This document shows positions 17,996 through 29,323 of a stretch of DNA of 64,000 nt, one piece after another (position 1 is the stretch's first letter; each line of letters starts with the position of its first letter). Origin of the DNA: Cupriavidus necator (GTDB lineage Bacteria; Pseudomonadota; Gammaproteobacteria; Burkholderiales; Burkholderiaceae); contig CP074381.1 in assembly GCA_022041995.1 (NCBI GenBank), positions 1,922,001 through 1,986,000 of the forward strand. Reading direction: 5' to 3'. The translations under genes and the position numbers were made by a program. The notes under the pieces are model-generated. The model saw nothing but the letters and a program-made list of their open reading frames with translations, made no database searches and was not told the DNA's origin.

Positions 17996-18112
17996 TGGGG
18001 GAGGGCTGAGTTGATGATTTTAGGTCATCATCCTATACGGAAATCTCGCTTGAAAGCTTGGAGTTGATGAGAAATGATTCGATCCTTGCGTTGCCGCCCC
18101 TTCCCGGCATCG

Positions 18113-18140
18113 TCATAACGACAACCTCATAACGACAACC
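18113..18140. repeat. Two tandem 14-bp repeats upstream of the Bug receptor gene
   Basis: TCATAACGACAACC occurs twice head to tail at 18113-18126 and 18127-18140, ending 21 bp before the start codon at 18162. The repeat lies in the 5' untranslated or promoter region of the receptor gene, between it and the divergent LysR gene. Confidence 0.8.
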
Positions 18141-18161
18141 ATCAGGTAGACAGGAGACTGC

Positions 18162-19153
18162 ATGAAACGCTTGTTCAGCGCGCTCGCCGCCGGCACCCTT
18201 GCATTCGGCGCGACCATGCCCGGCATCGCCGGTGCACTCGAGTTCCCGGCCAAGCCGGTGCGCATCATCGTGCCATACCCGCCGGGCGGCACCACTGACA
18301 TGGTGGCCCGGCTGATCGGTGAGCAACTTGCCACGCAATGGAAGCAATCGGTGGTGGTCGACAACCGCCCCGGCGCGGGCGGCATCGTCGGCACCGGCAC
18401 GGCCGCCAAGTCCACGGCGGACGGCTACACCTTGCTGATGGGCTCGGTGGGCGAGTTCGGCATCAACCCGGCCTTGTACAAGAAGCTGCCCTATGATGCC
18501 GACGCCGACTTCGCGCCGGTCGCGATGGTGGCGCGCGTACCCAACGTGGTGGTGCTCTCGCCGGCGTTTGCGGAACGCGCCCGCGTGCAGACGCTGCCCG
18601 AGTTCATCGCCTACCTGAAAGCCAATCCGAAGCGCGTCAACATGGCGTCGGCCGGAAACGGCACGTCCACGCACCTCGCGGGCGAGCTGTTCCAGCGCAT
18701 GACCGGCACGGAGATGAGCCACGTCGCCTACAAGGGCAGCAGCCCGGCCATCTCCGACCTGATGGGCGGCAGCGTTGACGTGATGTTCGACAACCTGCCG
18801 GCGTCGCTGCCGTTTATCCGCTCGGGCAAGCTCAAGCCGCTGGCCGTGACCACGCCGGCGCGCTCGTCGGCGCTGCCGAATGTGCCGACGGTCGCCGCCG
18901 CGGGCCCCGTCCCCGGCTTTGATGCAAGCCCATGGTTCGGCCTGCTGGCGCGCGCGGGGTGCCCGCCGCAGTGGCGCAGAAAATCAGCCAGGACCTGACG
19001 CGCGTGCTCAGCGAGCCAGGCGTGCAGGCAAAAATGCGCGAACTGGGCGCGGAGCCCGCGCCCAGTTCACCGGAGGCGTTTGCCGACGTGTTGAAGAAGG
19101 ATCGCCAGAAGTGGGGCGAGATCGTTCGCCTGTCCGGTGCTTCGGTGGACTGA
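18162..19153 (+). pseudogene. Bug/TctC-family periplasmic solute receptor, interrupted by one missing base
   Basis: Periplasmic binding protein of the Bug family, often for carboxylates. Start ATG 18162 has AGGAG upstream. A signal peptide is clear (LFSALAAGTLAFGATMPG, cleaved near AGA). Family blocks follow: KPVRIIVPYPPGGTTDMVAR, VVVDNRPGAGGIVGT and MSHVAYKGSSPAISDLMGG. The frame fails after WFGLLARAG; the next frame continues VPAAVAQKISQDLTRVL to a normal end at 19153. One extra G at the run 18956-18959 restores a 330-residue protein. The flanking parts look intact. No TctAB transporter genes are adjacent. Confidence 0.87.
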
Positions 19154-19198
19154 AGCACGCCAGCCCTTTCCCATGTCCAGCACGCGCTGCATCCGCTC

Positions 19199-20410
19199 AT
19201 GATTTCCGACGCCGCCTATCCTTTCGTTCCCGCGCTGCGCGACCCGGCGGGCTCTCCGATCCGGGAACTGTTCAAGTACCTGTCCGATCCCGCGATGATC
19301 TCGTTCGCCGGCGGCTATCCGTGCCCCACGCTGTTCGATGTCGACGGCATTGGCGCAGCGTCGGCAAGCGTGCTGCGCGAGCGGCCTGCCGAATGCCTGC
19401 AGTACGGCGCTACCGAAGGCGCGCCGGCGCTGCGCCATGCCCTGGCGTCGTTGATGGCCGGGCGCGGCGCGCCGGTGACCCAGGACGAGCTGCTCGTGAC
19501 CAGCGGCTCGCAGCAGGGCTTCGATTTTCTCGTGCGTGCGCTGGTCGAACCCGGCAGCGTGGTATTGGTCGAGGAGCCGACCTATTCCGCGACGCTGCAG
19601 GCCTTGCGGCTGGCCGGCGCCGACATACGCGGCGTGCCGTCTGATCACGACGGCATGGACGTGGCAGCACTCGAAGCCATGCTGGCCGAGCCATCGTTGC
19701 GCCCCCGGCTGATCTATACGGTGCCAACCTTCGCCAATCCCACTGGTGCAACGCTGTCGCCCGCACGCCGGCTGCAGCTGCTGAGGCTGGCAGCGCGGCA
19801 CCGCGTGGTGCTGGTCGAGGACGATCCCTACGGGGCGCTGAGCTTCGATGGCGCAGCGCCGCCTTCGCTGCTGGCGCTTTGCGCGTCGGTACCCGAGGCG
19901 CGGCCGTGGCTCGTTCACCTGGCCAGCCTGTCGAAGACGCTGGCCCCCGGCCTGAGGATCGGCTGGATGGTCGCCGCGCCCGAGATCGTGCGCCGCGCCG
20001 TGATTGCCAAGCAGGTATCCGACCTCTGCACGCCGCCGTGGATCCAGCTGGCCGCGGCGCAGTACCTGGAAGCGGGCCGGCTGCCGGCACAGGTCGCGCG
20101 GGAAGTCGCGGCCTATCGTGACAAGCGCGACCTGCTGGCGGCGGCGCTGCGCCAGGCCTTTGGTGAGCGCATCCGCTTCGCATCGCCGGCGGGAGGGATG
20201 TTCCTTTGGGCCGCGCTGGATGGCATCGACGATGCCGCCGCACTACTGCCGCACGCGATCGCGGAAAAGGTGCTGTTCGTCCCGGGTGCCGGATTCTATG
20301 TGGAGCGGCGCCAGCGCGCCGCACTCCGGCTGTCGTTCGCGAGCGCGAACCTGACGCAGATCGGCGAGGGCGTCGCACGGCTCGCGCGGGCGGTTGCGCG
20401 GGCCGGGTGA
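19199..20410 (+). CDS. PLP-dependent aminotransferase, class I/II (2-aminoadipate transaminase-like)
   Basis: Cytosolic fold-type I aminotransferase (403 aa) related to the MocR aminotransferase domain but without the DNA-binding part. Visible motifs are SFAGGYPCPTLF, GATEGAPALRHAL, TVPTFANPTGATL, the Asp-containing VLVEDDPYGALSF, the PLP-lysine block LASLSKTLAPGLRIGW, and the C-terminal carboxylate-binding Arg in ALRLSFA. Similar enzymes act on aromatic, branched-chain or 2-aminoadipate substrates; the substrate here is not determined. It follows the receptor gene by 45 bp and may be cotranscribed. Confidence 0.85.
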   Translation: MISDAAYPFVPALRDPAGSPIRELFKYLSDPAMISFAGGYPCPTLFDVDGIGAASASVLRERPAECLQYGATEGAPALRHALASLMAGRGAPVTQDELLVTSGSQQGFDFLVRALVEPGSVVLVEEPTYSATLQALRLAGADIRGVPSDHDGMDVAALEAMLAEPSLRPRLIYTVPTFANPTGATLSPARRLQLLRLAARHRVVLVEDDPYGALSFDGAAPPSLLALCASVPEARPWLVHLASLSKTLAPGLRIGWMVAAPEIVRRAVIAKQVSDLCTPPWIQLAAAQYLEAGRLPAQVAREVAAYRDKRDLLAAALRQAFGERIRFASPAGGMFLWAALDGIDDAAALLPHAIAEKVLFVPGAGFYVERRQRAALRLSFASANLTQIGEGVARLARAVARAG

Positions 20411-20501
20411 GGGTTCCCACAACGGAAGCGGTTTGTGGCAGCCGGCGGATGCTATCCTGCTGCGGTCGAAACCACACGGCCGAACGCGGCAGGAGGACAG
20501 T

Positions 20502-21106
20502 ATGACCATGACGCTCTACTACAACCCCCAAAGCCGCGCCTCGGTGGCGCGCTGGATGCTGGAGGAGGTCGGGGCTGACTACAAGTTGCAGCACATCGAT
20601 TTCACCAAGGGAGAGAGCCGCTCGCCGGAGTTCCTGGCGATCAATCCGATGGGGAAGATTCCAACGCTGGTCTTGCAGGACGGCACGGTCCTGACCGAGA
20701 ACGGCGCGATTATCGCCTGGCTGGCGGATGCCTTTCCGCAGGCCGGGCTGATGCCGCCTGCAGGCTCGTCCGCGCGCGCCACGGTGCTGCGGTGGCTGTT
20801 CTTCTGCGGCGGTTGCTTCGAACCCGCGCTGACCGACCGGATGATGCGCAAAGAGGCGCCGCTGCCGAAGCAGGCGGTCGGCTGGGGCGACTATGACGAT
20901 GTGATCGAGGCCATCGAGCAAGCCCTGACTCCCGGCCCTTCGTGCTCGGCGCGACCTTCAGCGCGGCGGATGTCTATCTTGGTGCCTCGCTGGCATGGGC
21001 GGGGCGATTCGGCGCGCCCCGCATCAGCGAGAGCCCGCGCATCCAGGACTACATCAAGCGGATTACTGCGCGCGACGCGTTCGTGCGTGCGGCGCAGGCC
21101 CAGTGA
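20502..21106 (+). pseudogene. Glutathione S-transferase, interrupted by one missing base
   Basis: Cytosolic GST-fold protein. ATG 20502 is preceded by AGGAGG. The thioredoxin-like N-terminal domain is intact: TLYYNPQSRASVARWMLEE, a cis-Pro region NPMGKIPTLVL and the glutathione-binding LTENGAIIAWLAD. After EQALTPGP the frame changes; the other frame continues FVLGATFSAADVYLGASLAW and ends ITARDAFVRAAQAQ at 21106. One extra C at CCC 20936-20938 gives about 201 residues, the usual GST length. As written, the C-terminal helical domain would be lost. Confidence 0.86.
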
Positions 21107-21396
21107 GACGCTCGCGACAGTCCTGCCTCGGCCACAAGCCCGTCGGCCAGGTCCGTCGCCACGGAAAAGTCGAGGCTGACGCGCTGCAGCATGTCCGGTT
21201 CGAGTCCATGTGACAGCGGCCGCAGGCGGCTTCAGTTCACCCTTTGCGCAGCCTGCGCCCGCCACCGGAATGTGAGACATTGGAGTCCGACGACGGCATC
21301 CGGTGCATCCGACAGACCAAGGTCAGGCGATGTGGACGATTGGCGTTGTCTTGATGGTGATGGAATCCCGGTGCTCGACTTTCCAGGAGACACATT

Positions 21397-21888
21397 ATGC
21401 ATAGCAAGAACACGATCTGCTTGTGGTACGACCACGACGCCCTTGATGCCGCAAACTTCTATGCCGAAACATTTCCCGACAGCGCTGTCAGTGCCGTCCA
21501 CCGTGCGCCGGGCGATTATCCCGACGGCAAGCAGGGCGATGTCCTGACGGTCGAGTTCACCGTCGCCGGCATTCCCTGCCTCGGGCTGAACGGCGGCCCG
21601 CATTTCAAGCACAACGAAGCTTTCTCTTTCCAGATTGCGACGGACGACCAGGCCGAAACCGACCGCTTGTGGAATGCGATCGTCGGCAATGGCGGCCAGG
21701 AAAGCGAATGCGGTTGGTGCAAGGACCGGTGGGGACTGTCATGGCAGATTACCCCGCGCGCGCTCAGCGCGGCGATAACCGATCCCGACCGCGCGGCGGC
21801 CAAGCGCGCATTCGACGCCATGATGACGATGAAAAAGATTGATATCGCCGCGATAGAGGCGGCACGGCAGGGCAGCAGCCCATCCTAG
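21397..21888 (+). CDS. VOC-fold protein of the PhnB/YjdN type
   Basis: Vicinal-oxygen-chelate fold protein (163 aa) of the group often misnamed 3-demethylubiquinone methyltransferase. Seen are the N-terminal ICLWYDHDALDAANFYAETF, the middle FTVAGIPCLGLNGGPHFKHN and the C-terminal GWCKDRWGLSWQITPRAL, all family hallmarks. Its biochemical function is unknown. GGAG lies 8 bp upstream of ATG 21397. It is probably monocistronic. Confidence 0.87.
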   Translation: MHSKNTICLWYDHDALDAANFYAETFPDSAVSAVHRAPGDYPDGKQGDVLTVEFTVAGIPCLGLNGGPHFKHNEAFSFQIATDDQAETDRLWNAIVGNGGQESECGWCKDRWGLSWQITPRALSAAITDPDRAAAKRAFDAMMTMKKIDIAAIEAARQGSSPS

Positions 21889-21968
21889 AATTGATGTAAC
21901 GTGTCTCAGTGCCAACCTCAATGGGGGCTGGGGCAGGGCCACTTCTCCATCGACTGGGAGAGACAATC

Positions 21969-22223
21969 ATGAGTCGTTTGCTGCTCGGCAACATCGAACC
22001 TGGCACCTCGGACGAGGAAATCGCGGCCTTCCTGGAAAAGTACGGCTTCCCCCCGTTCGACAGCCTCGAACACGAGGAAGGCGATGGCTCGCAGCCTGCC
22101 GTGCTGCTGACCTATGGCAACCTCGACGTCATGGTGCTGGGCAAATTGCAGGAGCGCATCCACCATATGTATTGGAAGAAGCGCGAATTGACCGCCTCCA
22201 TCCTGCACGACCGCTTTGTGTGA
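21969..22223 (+). CDS. Small RRM-like RNA-binding protein
   Basis: 84-residue protein resembling a short RNA recognition motif protein of a type common in Burkholderiaceae. The beginning MSRLLLGNIEPGTSDEEIAA and the helix IAAFLEKYGFPPFDSLEHE follow the beta-alpha-beta pattern. The aromatic RNP residues are weak, so RNA binding is inferred from the fold. ATG 21969 has GGGAGA at a good distance. It lies 95 bp before the DNA polymerase II gene. Confidence 0.75.
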   Translation: MSRLLLGNIEPGTSDEEIAAFLEKYGFPPFDSLEHEEGDGSQPAVLLTYGNLDVMVLGKLQERIHHMYWKKRELTASILHDRFV

Positions 22224-22318
22224 ACCGGAGATGCCTCGGGGTGGCTTACGCGGCTCACGCACCCGGCCCATGTCTGCGCTAGAATCCCGGCCGGTAGCCG
22301 TTTCCCAATGTTCTTAAC

Positions 22319-24685
22319 GTGGCACTTCAGCAGGGTTTCATCCTGACCCGACATTGGCGCGATACGCCGGCCGGCACCGAAGTCGAATTCTGGCTGGCGA
22401 CCGATAATGGTCCGCGCCACCTGCACCTGTCCTGTCAGCCGTCAGTCGCGTTTATCCCCGAGTCCCAGCGTGAGCGTGCCGAGGCGCTGCTGTGCCGCGA
22501 GCGCAATGTCGAGCTGCGCCCGCTCAAGCTCCGGGATTTCCAGCGCCGGCCCGTACTCGGCCTGTACTGCCGCCAGCATCGGCAGCTGATCCAGCTCAGC
22601 CGCTCATTGCGCGACGCCGGCGTGGATGTCTACGAAGCCGATATCCGCCCGCCCGAACGCTACCTGATGGAGCGTTTCATCACCGCCCCGGTCTGGTTCG
22701 AAGGTGGGCCGGGCCCCGGCGATGTGCTGCGCAATGCCCAGATGAAGCCGTCGGTGGACTACCGGCCCACGCTGCGCCTGGCCTCGCTCGATATCGAAAC
22801 CAACGCGTTCGGCGAACTCTATTCGATTGCGCTGGAAGGCTGCGGTCAGCGCCAGGTCTACATGCTGGGCGCGGCGCCGCAAATGCCCGCCGACGTCGAT
22901 TTCTCGCTCGAATACTGCGCCACGCGGCCCGAGTTGCTGGAGCAGTTGAACCGGTGGCTGGCCGATCATGATCCCGACGCGATCCTCGGCTGGAATCTGG
23001 TTCAGTTCGACCTGCGCGTGCTGCACGAGCATGCGCGCAAGTTCCAGATTCCGCTGCGTCTCGGCCGCGGCGGAGCCGAGATGGAATGGCGCGAGCACAA
23101 CGCCCAGCAGCACTATTTCGCCAGCGCACCAGGCCGGTTGATCATCGACGGCATCGAGGCGCTGCGTTCCGCCACGTGGAGCTTCCCCTCGTTCAGCCTG
23201 GAATCGGTGGCGCAGACCCTGCTCGGCGAGGGCAAGGCGGTCGACAACCCGTACGACCGCATGGACGCCATCGATCGCATGTTCGAGCAGGACAAGCCGG
23301 CGCTGGCCCGCTATAACCTGCGCGATTGCGAACTGGTGACGCGGATCTTCGAAAAGACGGAGCTGTTGCCGTTCCTGCTGGAGCGCGCCACGGTCACGGG
23401 CCTGCCGGCCGACCGCAGCGGCGGCTCGGTCGCCGCCTTCACGCATCTCTACATGCCGCTGATGCACCGCCAGGGGTATGTCGCGCCCAACCTCGGCGAG
23501 AAGGCGCCCGAGGCCAGCCCTGGCGGCTTCGTCATGGACTCGCGGCCGGGGCTCTACGAATCGGTGCTCGTGCTGGACTACAAGAGCCTCTACCCGTCGA
23601 TCATCCGGACCTTCCTGATCGACCCGATCGGCCTGGTCGAGGGCCTTGCGCAGCCGGACGATGCCGATTCGGTGCCCGGCTTCCGCGGTGCGCGGTTTTC
23701 CCGGACCAAGCACTGCCTGCCGGCGATCGTCGCCAGGGTCTGGCAAGGCCGCGAGGCCGCCAAGCGTGACCGGAACCAGCCGCTCTCCCAGGCGCTCAAG
23801 ATCATCATGAACGCGTTCTACGGCGTGCTCGGGTCCAGCGGTTGCCGGTTCTTCGATGCGCGGCTGGCGTCGTCGATCACCATGCGCGGGCACGAAATCA
23901 TGCGACAGACCCGCGCGCTGATCGAGGCCCGCGGCTATGAGGTGATCTATGGCGACACGGATTCCACCTTCGTCTGGCTGCGCCGCGCGCGAACGCAAGC
24001 CGATGCCAGCCAGATCGGCCGCAGCCTCGTCGCCTGCGTCAACGACTGGTGGCGCGACCACCTCTGGCAGACCTATGGACTGGAAAGCGCGCTGGAACTC
24101 CAGTTCGAAACGCACTTCCGGCGCTTCTTGATGCCGACCATCCGCGGCACGGACCTTGGCAGCAAGAAGCGCTATGCCGGCCAGGTCGAACGGCCTGGCG
24201 GGACGGTCGAGATGGTGTTCAAGGGGCTTGAGACGGTGCGTACGGACTGGTCACCGCTCGCCCAGTGTTTCCAGCAGACCCTTTACGAAAAGATCTTCAA
24301 CCGCGAACCGTACGCGGATTATGTGCGGGACATCGTGCGCCGCACCCTGGCCGGCGAGCTCGACGAGCAACTGGTCTATCGCAAGCGGCTGCGCCGCAAG
24401 CTCGATGATTATCAGCGCAACGTGCCGCCGCACGTCCGCGCCGCCCGTATCGCCGATGCCTACAACGAGCGCCAGGGGCGTCCGCGCCAGTATCAGCACG
24501 GCGGCTGGATCAGCTATGTGATGACCGTTTCAGGGCCGGAGCCGCTTGAGACCCGGTCGGCCCCGATCGACTATGACCACTACGTCAACAAGCAGTTGCA
24601 GCCGATCGCCGATGCGATCCTGCCGTTCCTGGACGATGATTTCGAGACGCTGCTGGCTGGGCAGACGTCGCTGTTCCCGCAATAG
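22319..24685 (+). CDS. polB: DNA polymerase II (family B)
   Basis: Family B DNA polymerase with 3'-5' exonuclease (788 aa), in other bacteria a damage-tolerant replication/repair polymerase. Motifs in order: Exo [10 protein letters not shown] (about 153-161), Exo II-like [10 protein letters not shown], motif [13 protein letters not shown] (about 418-429), motif [16 protein letters not shown], motif C YGDTDSTF (about 543-550), KKRYAG, and a C-terminal QTSLF clamp-binding-like end. The start codon is GTG 22319. No LexA-type box is obvious upstream. Length and catalytic residues look complete. Confidence 0.95.
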   Translation: MALQQGFILTRHWRDTPAGTEVEFWLATDNGPRHLHLSCQPSVAFIPESQRERAEALLCRERNVELRPLKLRDFQRRPVLGLYCRQHRQLIQLSRSLRDAGVDVYEADIRPPERYLMERFITAPVWFEGGPGPGDVLRNAQMKPSVDYRPTLRLASLDIETNAFGELYSIALEGCGQRQVYMLGAAPQMPADVDFSLEYCATRPELLEQLNRWLADHDPDAILGWNLVQFDLRVLHEHARKFQIPLRLGRGGAEMEWREHNAQQHYFASAPGRLIIDGIEALRSATWSFPSFSLESVAQTLLGEGKAVDNPYDRMDAIDRMFEQDKPALARYNLRDCELVTRIFEKTELLPFLLERATVTGLPADRSGGSVAAFTHLYMPLMHRQGYVAPNLGEKAPEASPGGFVMDSRPGLYESVLVLDYKSLYPSIIRTFLIDPIGLVEGLAQPDDADSVPGFRGARFSRTKHCLPAIVARVWQGREAAKRDRNQPLSQALKIIMNAFYGVLGSSGCRFFDARLASSITMRGHEIMRQTRALIEARGYEVIYGDTDSTFVWLRRARTQADASQIGRSLVACVNDWWRDHLWQTYGLESALELQFETHFRRFLMPTIRGTDLGSKKRYAGQVERPGGTVEMVFKGLETVRTDWSPLAQCFQQTLYEKIFNREPYADYVRDIVRRTLAGELDEQLVYRKRLRRKLDDYQRNVPPHVRAARIADAYNERQGRPRQYQHGGWISYVMTVSGPEPLETRSAPIDYDHYVNKQLQPIADAILPFLDDDFETLLAGQTSLFPQ

Positions 24686-24788
24686 CCGGGCGCTGGGTGT
24701 GCCGTGATCGCGGAGCGCCTCGTGCCTGCGCTTTCCCGGGTTGCGCGGCTCACGTCGGATCGCGATGTAAGTTCTTGAAATATGGGTA

Positions 24789-24801
24789 GCCGATAATCGG
24801 C
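24789..24801. promoter_or_regulatory. Perfect palindrome upstream of the RND efflux operon
   Basis: GCCGATAATCGGC, a perfect 13-base palindrome, lies 173 bp before the adaptor start in the 288-bp space after polB. No efflux regulator gene adjoins the operon, so an operator for a distant regulator is possible. Nothing else is recognised in this spacer on the plus strand; a minus-strand frame is doubtful. Confidence 0.3.
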
Positions 24802-24973
24802 CGAACCATTTCTTCGAGTCGGGATAGACTTCCTCGGCTACGTCTTCCGCAACTGGCGCTAGCGCGACGGCGGGCATGGCCCTTGCTTCATCCTGCTGCT
24901 CCGCGCTGGCACAGGTCAACCGGCTTGCCGGTGACATTTTGACTCGGCCTTGATTCTTACGCAGGAAATCGCA

Positions 24974-26134
24974 ATGCAACGATCACGCGGCTGCAGCGCC
25001 TGGGTTCCGGTCACGCTGGCCATCGCCATGTCAATGCTTGCCGCATGCGGTCACAAGAAAGAGGCCGCAGCGCCGCCGCCACCGCAAGTGAGCGTGGTCA
25101 CGCTCAAGACCGAGCAACTGACGCTGGATACCGAACTGCCCGGGCGCACCACGGCGTTCCGCATTGCCGAAGTCAGGCCGCAGGTGGACGGCATCATCCT
25201 GCGCCGCCTGTTCAAGGAGGGCAGCGACGTCACGCAGGGCCAGCAGCTCTACCAGATCGACCCATCCACCTACGAGACCACCTACAAGAGCGCCAGGGCG
25301 ACGCTGGAATCCACCCGCCTGCTGGCAGAGCGGTACGGGCGCCTGGTCGGTGACGAGGCGGTCAGCAAGCAGCAGTATGACGAGGCCAGGGCCGCCTGGC
25401 TGCAGGCGCAGGCGGCGGTGGACCGCGCCCAGATCAACCTGCGCTATACCAGGGTGCTGTCGCCGATTTCCGGGCGCATCGGGCGCTCGAATGTGACGGA
25501 AGGTGCGCTGGTCACCAATGGCCAGGCTACCGCGCTGTCGGTGGTGCAGCAGCTTGACCCGATCTACGTCGACGTGACCCAGCCCTCGTCGTCCCTGCTG
25601 CGGCTGCGGCGCGAACTGGCCAATGGTGCACTGCAAAGTGCCGGCGTCAACGCGGCCCAGGTCAGCCTGGTGTTGGAAGACGGTACCCGCTATCCCGAAA
25701 CCGGCCGGCTTGAGTTCTCCGAAGTGGCCGTGGACCAGGGCACCGGCTCGGTGACGCTGCGCGCGGTGTTTCCCAACCCGCGCCATGACCTATTGCCGGG
25801 CATGTTCGTCCATGCCCGCCTGCGTGAAGGCGTGAAGACCGATGCCCTGCTCGTGCCCCAGCAGGGTGTGACGCGCGACCTCAAGGGCCAGGCCACGGCG
25901 CTGGTGGTCAATGCCAGGGACGAGGTGGAACTGCGGCAGATCCGCACCGACCGCGCCGTTGGCGACAAGTGGCTGGTTTCCGAGGGGCTCGGGGCCGGCG
26001 ACCGCGTCATCGTGGAGGGCCTGCAGTTCGTGCGGCCCGGGGCGAAAGTGCGCGTAGCCCAGGCCGGGACCGGCGCCGGCGCGCCGGCGGCCGCCGCGTC
26101 CGCCCCGTCCGCCACGACCGCGGCCAAGCCCTGA
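24974..26134 (+). CDS. RND efflux periplasmic adaptor (AcrA/MexA family)
   Basis: Membrane fusion protein (386 aa from ATG 24974) linking the RND pump to the outer-membrane channel. A lipoprotein signal is visible (AIAMSMLAACG). The adaptor blocks are clear: LPGRTTAFRIAEVRPQVDG (barrel-sandwich), GSDVTQGQQLYQIDPSTYE, the hairpin region, and LSPISGRIGRSNVTEGALV. The C-terminus is Ala-rich. AGGAA precedes the chosen ATG; an upstream in-frame ATG at 24950 lacks one. First gene of a three-gene operon with the pump 27 bp on. Confidence 0.93.
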   Translation: MQRSRGCSAWVPVTLAIAMSMLAACGHKKEAAAPPPPQVSVVTLKTEQLTLDTELPGRTTAFRIAEVRPQVDGIILRRLFKEGSDVTQGQQLYQIDPSTYETTYKSARATLESTRLLAERYGRLVGDEAVSKQQYDEARAAWLQAQAAVDRAQINLRYTRVLSPISGRIGRSNVTEGALVTNGQATALSVVQQLDPIYVDVTQPSSSLLRLRRELANGALQSAGVNAAQVSLVLEDGTRYPETGRLEFSEVAVDQGTGSVTLRAVFPNPRHDLLPGMFVHARLREGVKTDALLVPQQGVTRDLKGQATALVVNARDEVELRQIRTDRAVGDKWLVSEGLGAGDRVIVEGLQFVRPGAKVRVAQAGTGAGAPAAAASAPSATTAAKP

Positions 26135-26161
26135 GCACACCGCCAGGGCGAGGGAGTAGCC

Positions 26162-29100
26162 ATGTCCAATTTCTTTATCGACCGGCCCATCTTCGCGTGG
26201 GTGATCGCCCTGGTCATCATGCTGGCCGGCGTGCTGTCGATCCGCGCGCTGCCCATCAGCCAGTATCCGGCCATCGCGCCGCCCACCATCGCGATCTCGG
26301 TCAACTACCCCGGCGCCTCCGCTGAGACGGTGCAAGACACCGTGGTACAGGTGATCGAGCAGCAGCTCAACGGCCTGGACCGCCTGCGCTATATCTCCTC
26401 GGAAAGCAACGCCGATGGCAGCATGACGATCACGGTGACCTTCGAGCAGGGCACCAATCCAGATATTGCCCAGGTGCAGGTGCAGAACAAGCTGGCACTG
26501 GCGCAGCCCCTGCTGCCGCAGGAAGTGCAGCAGCAAGGCATCCGCGTGACCAAGTCGGTGCGCAACTTCCTGGTCATCGTGGGCCTGATTTCCACTGACC
26601 CCAAGGTCACGCGGGAAGACCTGTCGAACTACATCGTCTCGAATCTCCAGGACCCGCTTTCGCGCACCTACGGCGTGGGCGACTTCCAAGTGTTCGGCGC
26701 CCAGTATGCGATGCGGGTATGGATCGATCCGGCCCGGCTCAACAGCTACCAGCTCACGCCGCTGGACGTGAGCAGCGCCATCCGGGCGCAGAACGTCCAG
26801 GTGGCCTCCGGCCAGCTTGGCGGCCTGCCGGCGGTGCGCGGCCAGCAGCTCAATGCCAGCGTGATCGGCAAGACCCGGCTGCAGACCAGCGAGCAGTTCG
26901 GCAACATCCTGCTCAAGGTCAACCCCGACGGCTCCCAGGTGCGCCTGAAGGACGTGGCCCAGGTGGGCCTGGGCGGGCAGGACTACAACATCAATGCGCA
27001 ATACAACGGCCAGGCGGCCTCGGGCATTGCCGTGCGGCTGGCCGCGGGGGCCAACGCGCTGGAAACCGTGCGCGCCATCCGCAAGACGCTGGACGGGCTG
27101 GAGCCTTTCTTCCCGCCCGGGATGAAGGTGGTCTTCCCGTATGACACCTCGCCGGTGATCGCGGGCTCCATCCACGAAGTGGTGAAGACGCTGATGGAAG
27201 CCATCGTGCTGGTGTTCCTGGTGATGTACCTGTTCCTGCAGAACGTCCGCGCCACGCTGATCCCCACCATCGCCGTGCCGGTGGTGCTGCTGGGCACCTT
27301 CGGCGTGCTGGCGGCGTTCGGCTACACCATCAACACGCTGACCATGTTCGGCATGGTGCTGGCCATCGGGCTGCTGGTGGATGACGCCATCGTCGTGGTG
27401 GAGAACGTCGAGCGCGTGATGGCCGAGGAAGGCCTGCCGCCCAGGGAGGCCGCAAGGCGCTCCATGGGCCAGATTCAGGGCGCGCTGGTGGGTATTGCCA
27501 TGGTGCTCTCGGCGGTGTTCCTGCCGATGGCGTTCTTCGGTGGCTCGACCGGCGTGATCTACCGGCAGTTCTCCATCACCATTGTCTCGTCCATGGTGCT
27601 GTCCGTGCTGGTCGCGCTGATACTGACGCCGGCCCTGTGCGCCACCATGCTCCAGCCCATCGAAAAGGGCGATCATGGCGAGAACAAGGGCGGCTTCTTT
27701 GGCTGGTTCAACCGCAAGTTCATCTCGAGCACCCAGGGCTACGAGCGCAGCGTGTCGGGCATCCTGAAGCGCCGGCTGCCTTTTCTGCTGCTCTACGTGG
27801 CCATCCTGGTGGGGATGGGCTTCCTGTTCACGCGCATCCCCACATCATTCCTGCCGGAAGAAGACCAGGGCGTGCTGTACGCACAGGTGCAGACGCCGGC
27901 CGGCGCCACGGCCGAGCGCACGCAGAAGGTACTCGACCAGATGCGCGAATACCTGCTGAAGGAAGAGGGCGGCGTGGTGGAGTCGCTGTTCACCGTCAAC
28001 GGCTTCAACTTTGCCGGCCGCGGCCAGAATTCGGGCCTGGCCTTCATCCTGCTCAAGCCATGGGAGCAGCGCAGCGGGGACAGCACCAGCGTGTTCGACC
28101 TGGCCGCGCGCGCGCAGCGCAAGTTCATGAGCTTCCGCGATTCGATGTCATTCGCGTTCGCCCCGCCCGCGGTGCAGGAACTGGGCAATGCCATCGGCTT
28201 TGACCTCTACCTGCAGGACCAGGCCGGCATTGGTCACGTGGCGCTGATGAACGCGCGTGACAAGTTCCTGGCGCTGGCCTCGCAAAGCCCGGTGCTGCAG
28301 CGCGTGCGCCCCAATGGCCTGAATGACCAGCCGCAGTACCAGCTGGTGATCGACGATGAGAAGGCGCGCGCGCTTGGCGTCTCGCTGGCTGACATCAACA
28401 GCACGGTGTCGATCGCCTGGGGTTCCAGCTACGTCAACGACTTCATCGACCGCGGCCGGGTCAAGCGCGTCTACGTGCAGGGCCGCGCGGATTCCCGGAT
28501 GAACCCGGACGATATCGACAAGTGGTTCGTGCGCAACGACAAGGGCGAGATGGTGCCGTTCTCCGCCTTTGCCGACGGCAAGTGGGCCTATGGCTCGCCC
28601 AAGCTGCAGCGCTACAACGGCGTGGCGGCGGTGGAACTGCTGGGGGAGCCCGCGCCCGGGCGCAGCTCCGGCGAGGCCATGGCGGCGATCGAGGAGATCA
28701 TGAAGCAGATGCCGCCGGGCGTAGGCTATGCCTGGACCGGCCTGTCCTATGAGGAACGGCTGTCGGGCTCGCAGGCGCCGGCGCTCTATGCGCTTTCGCT
28801 GCTGGTGGTGTTCCTGTGCCTGGCAGCGCTCTACGAGAGCTGGTCGATCCCGTTCTCGGTGATGCTGGTGGTGCCACTTGGTGTGATCGGCGCACTGCTC
28901 GCCACGCTGGGGCGTGGCTTGTCCAATGACGTGTTCTTCCAGGTGGGCCTGTTGACCACCATCGGCCTGTCCGCCAAGAACGCCATCCTGATCGTGGAAT
29001 TCGCCAGGAGCCAGTACGAACAGGGCAGGGGCCTGGTCGAGGCCACCGTGGAGGCGTGCCGCATGCGCCTGCGCCCCATCGTGATGACCTCGCTGGCGTT

Positions 29101-29323
29101 CATGCTCGGCGTGTTTCCGCTGGCCGTGTCGACCGGCGCCGGTGCCGGCAGCCAGCACGCCATCGGCACCGGCGTGATCGGTGGCATGATCACTGCCACG
29201 GTACTGGCGATCTTCTGGGTGCCGCTGTTTTTCGTCGTCGTCACCTCCATGTTCGGGCGCAAGCGCAGGCCGGAGCCGCCGGGGCCGCATGTGGCCTCCC
29301 TGGAAGAAGAGGCGCTGGAATGA
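26162..29323 (+). CDS. RND multidrug efflux pump, inner-membrane transporter (AcrB/MexB family, HAE1)
   Basis: Proton-driven tripartite efflux pump (1,053 aa). It begins [20 protein letters not shown], as typical for HAE1 pumps. The proton-relay aspartates are present in [13 protein letters not shown] (about D407 and D408) and the relay lysine in [12 protein letters not shown] (about 940). Two large periplasmic loops and 12 helices are expected from the length. It overlaps the channel gene by 4 bp (ATGA). Drug range cannot be read from sequence. Confidence 0.95.
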   Translation: MSNFFIDRPIFAWVIALVIMLAGVLSIRALPISQYPAIAPPTIAISVNYPGASAETVQDTVVQVIEQQLNGLDRLRYISSESNADGSMTITVTFEQGTNPDIAQVQVQNKLALAQPLLPQEVQQQGIRVTKSVRNFLVIVGLISTDPKVTREDLSNYIVSNLQDPLSRTYGVGDFQVFGAQYAMRVWIDPARLNSYQLTPLDVSSAIRAQNVQVASGQLGGLPAVRGQQLNASVIGKTRLQTSEQFGNILLKVNPDGSQVRLKDVAQVGLGGQDYNINAQYNGQAASGIAVRLAAGANALETVRAIRKTLDGLEPFFPPGMKVVFPYDTSPVIAGSIHEVVKTLMEAIVLVFLVMYLFLQNVRATLIPTIAVPVVLLGTFGVLAAFGYTINTLTMFGMVLAIGLLVDDAIVVVENVERVMAEEGLPPREAARRSMGQIQGALVGIAMVLSAVFLPMAFFGGSTGVIYRQFSITIVSSMVLSVLVALILTPALCATMLQPIEKGDHGENKGGFFGWFNRKFISSTQGYERSVSGILKRRLPFLLLYVAILVGMGFLFTRIPTSFLPEEDQGVLYAQVQTPAGATAERTQKVLDQMREYLLKEEGGVVESLFTVNGFNFAGRGQNSGLAFILLKPWEQRSGDSTSVFDLAARAQRKFMSFRDSMSFAFAPPAVQELGNAIGFDLYLQDQAGIGHVALMNARDKFLALASQSPVLQRVRPNGLNDQPQYQLVIDDEKARALGVSLADINSTVSIAWGSSYVNDFIDRGRVKRVYVQGRADSRMNPDDIDKWFVRNDKGEMVPFSAFADGKWAYGSPKLQRYNGVAAVELLGEPAPGRSSGEAMAAIEEIMKQMPPGVGYAWTGLSYEERLSGSQAPALYALSLLVVFLCLAALYESWSIPFSVMLVVPLGVIGALLATLGRGLSNDVFFQVGLLTTIGLSAKNAILIVEFARSQYEQGRGLVEATVEACRMRLRPIVMTSLAFMLGVFPLAVSTGAGAGSQHAIGTGVIGGMITATVLAIFWVPLFFVVVTSMFGRKRRPEPPGPHVASLEEEALE

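Noticed and set aside
21107-21396. A minus-strand frame containing LDFSVATDLADGLVAEAG in the spacer after the GST gene
   Set aside because: Possibly a gene end fragment, but it runs into the GST antisense strand, has no start and matches no family I know.
24690-24979. Minus-strand frame between polB and the efflux adaptor containing EDVAEEVYPDSKKWFG
   Set aside because: Looks partly protein-like but overlaps the polB end antisense, has no ribosome site and no recognised family; kept only as a doubtful remnant.
25790-27676. Long minus-strand frame opposite the RND pump
   Set aside because: Antisense shadow of a confirmed AcrB-type gene; low-complexity His/Arg/Gln composition and no family features.
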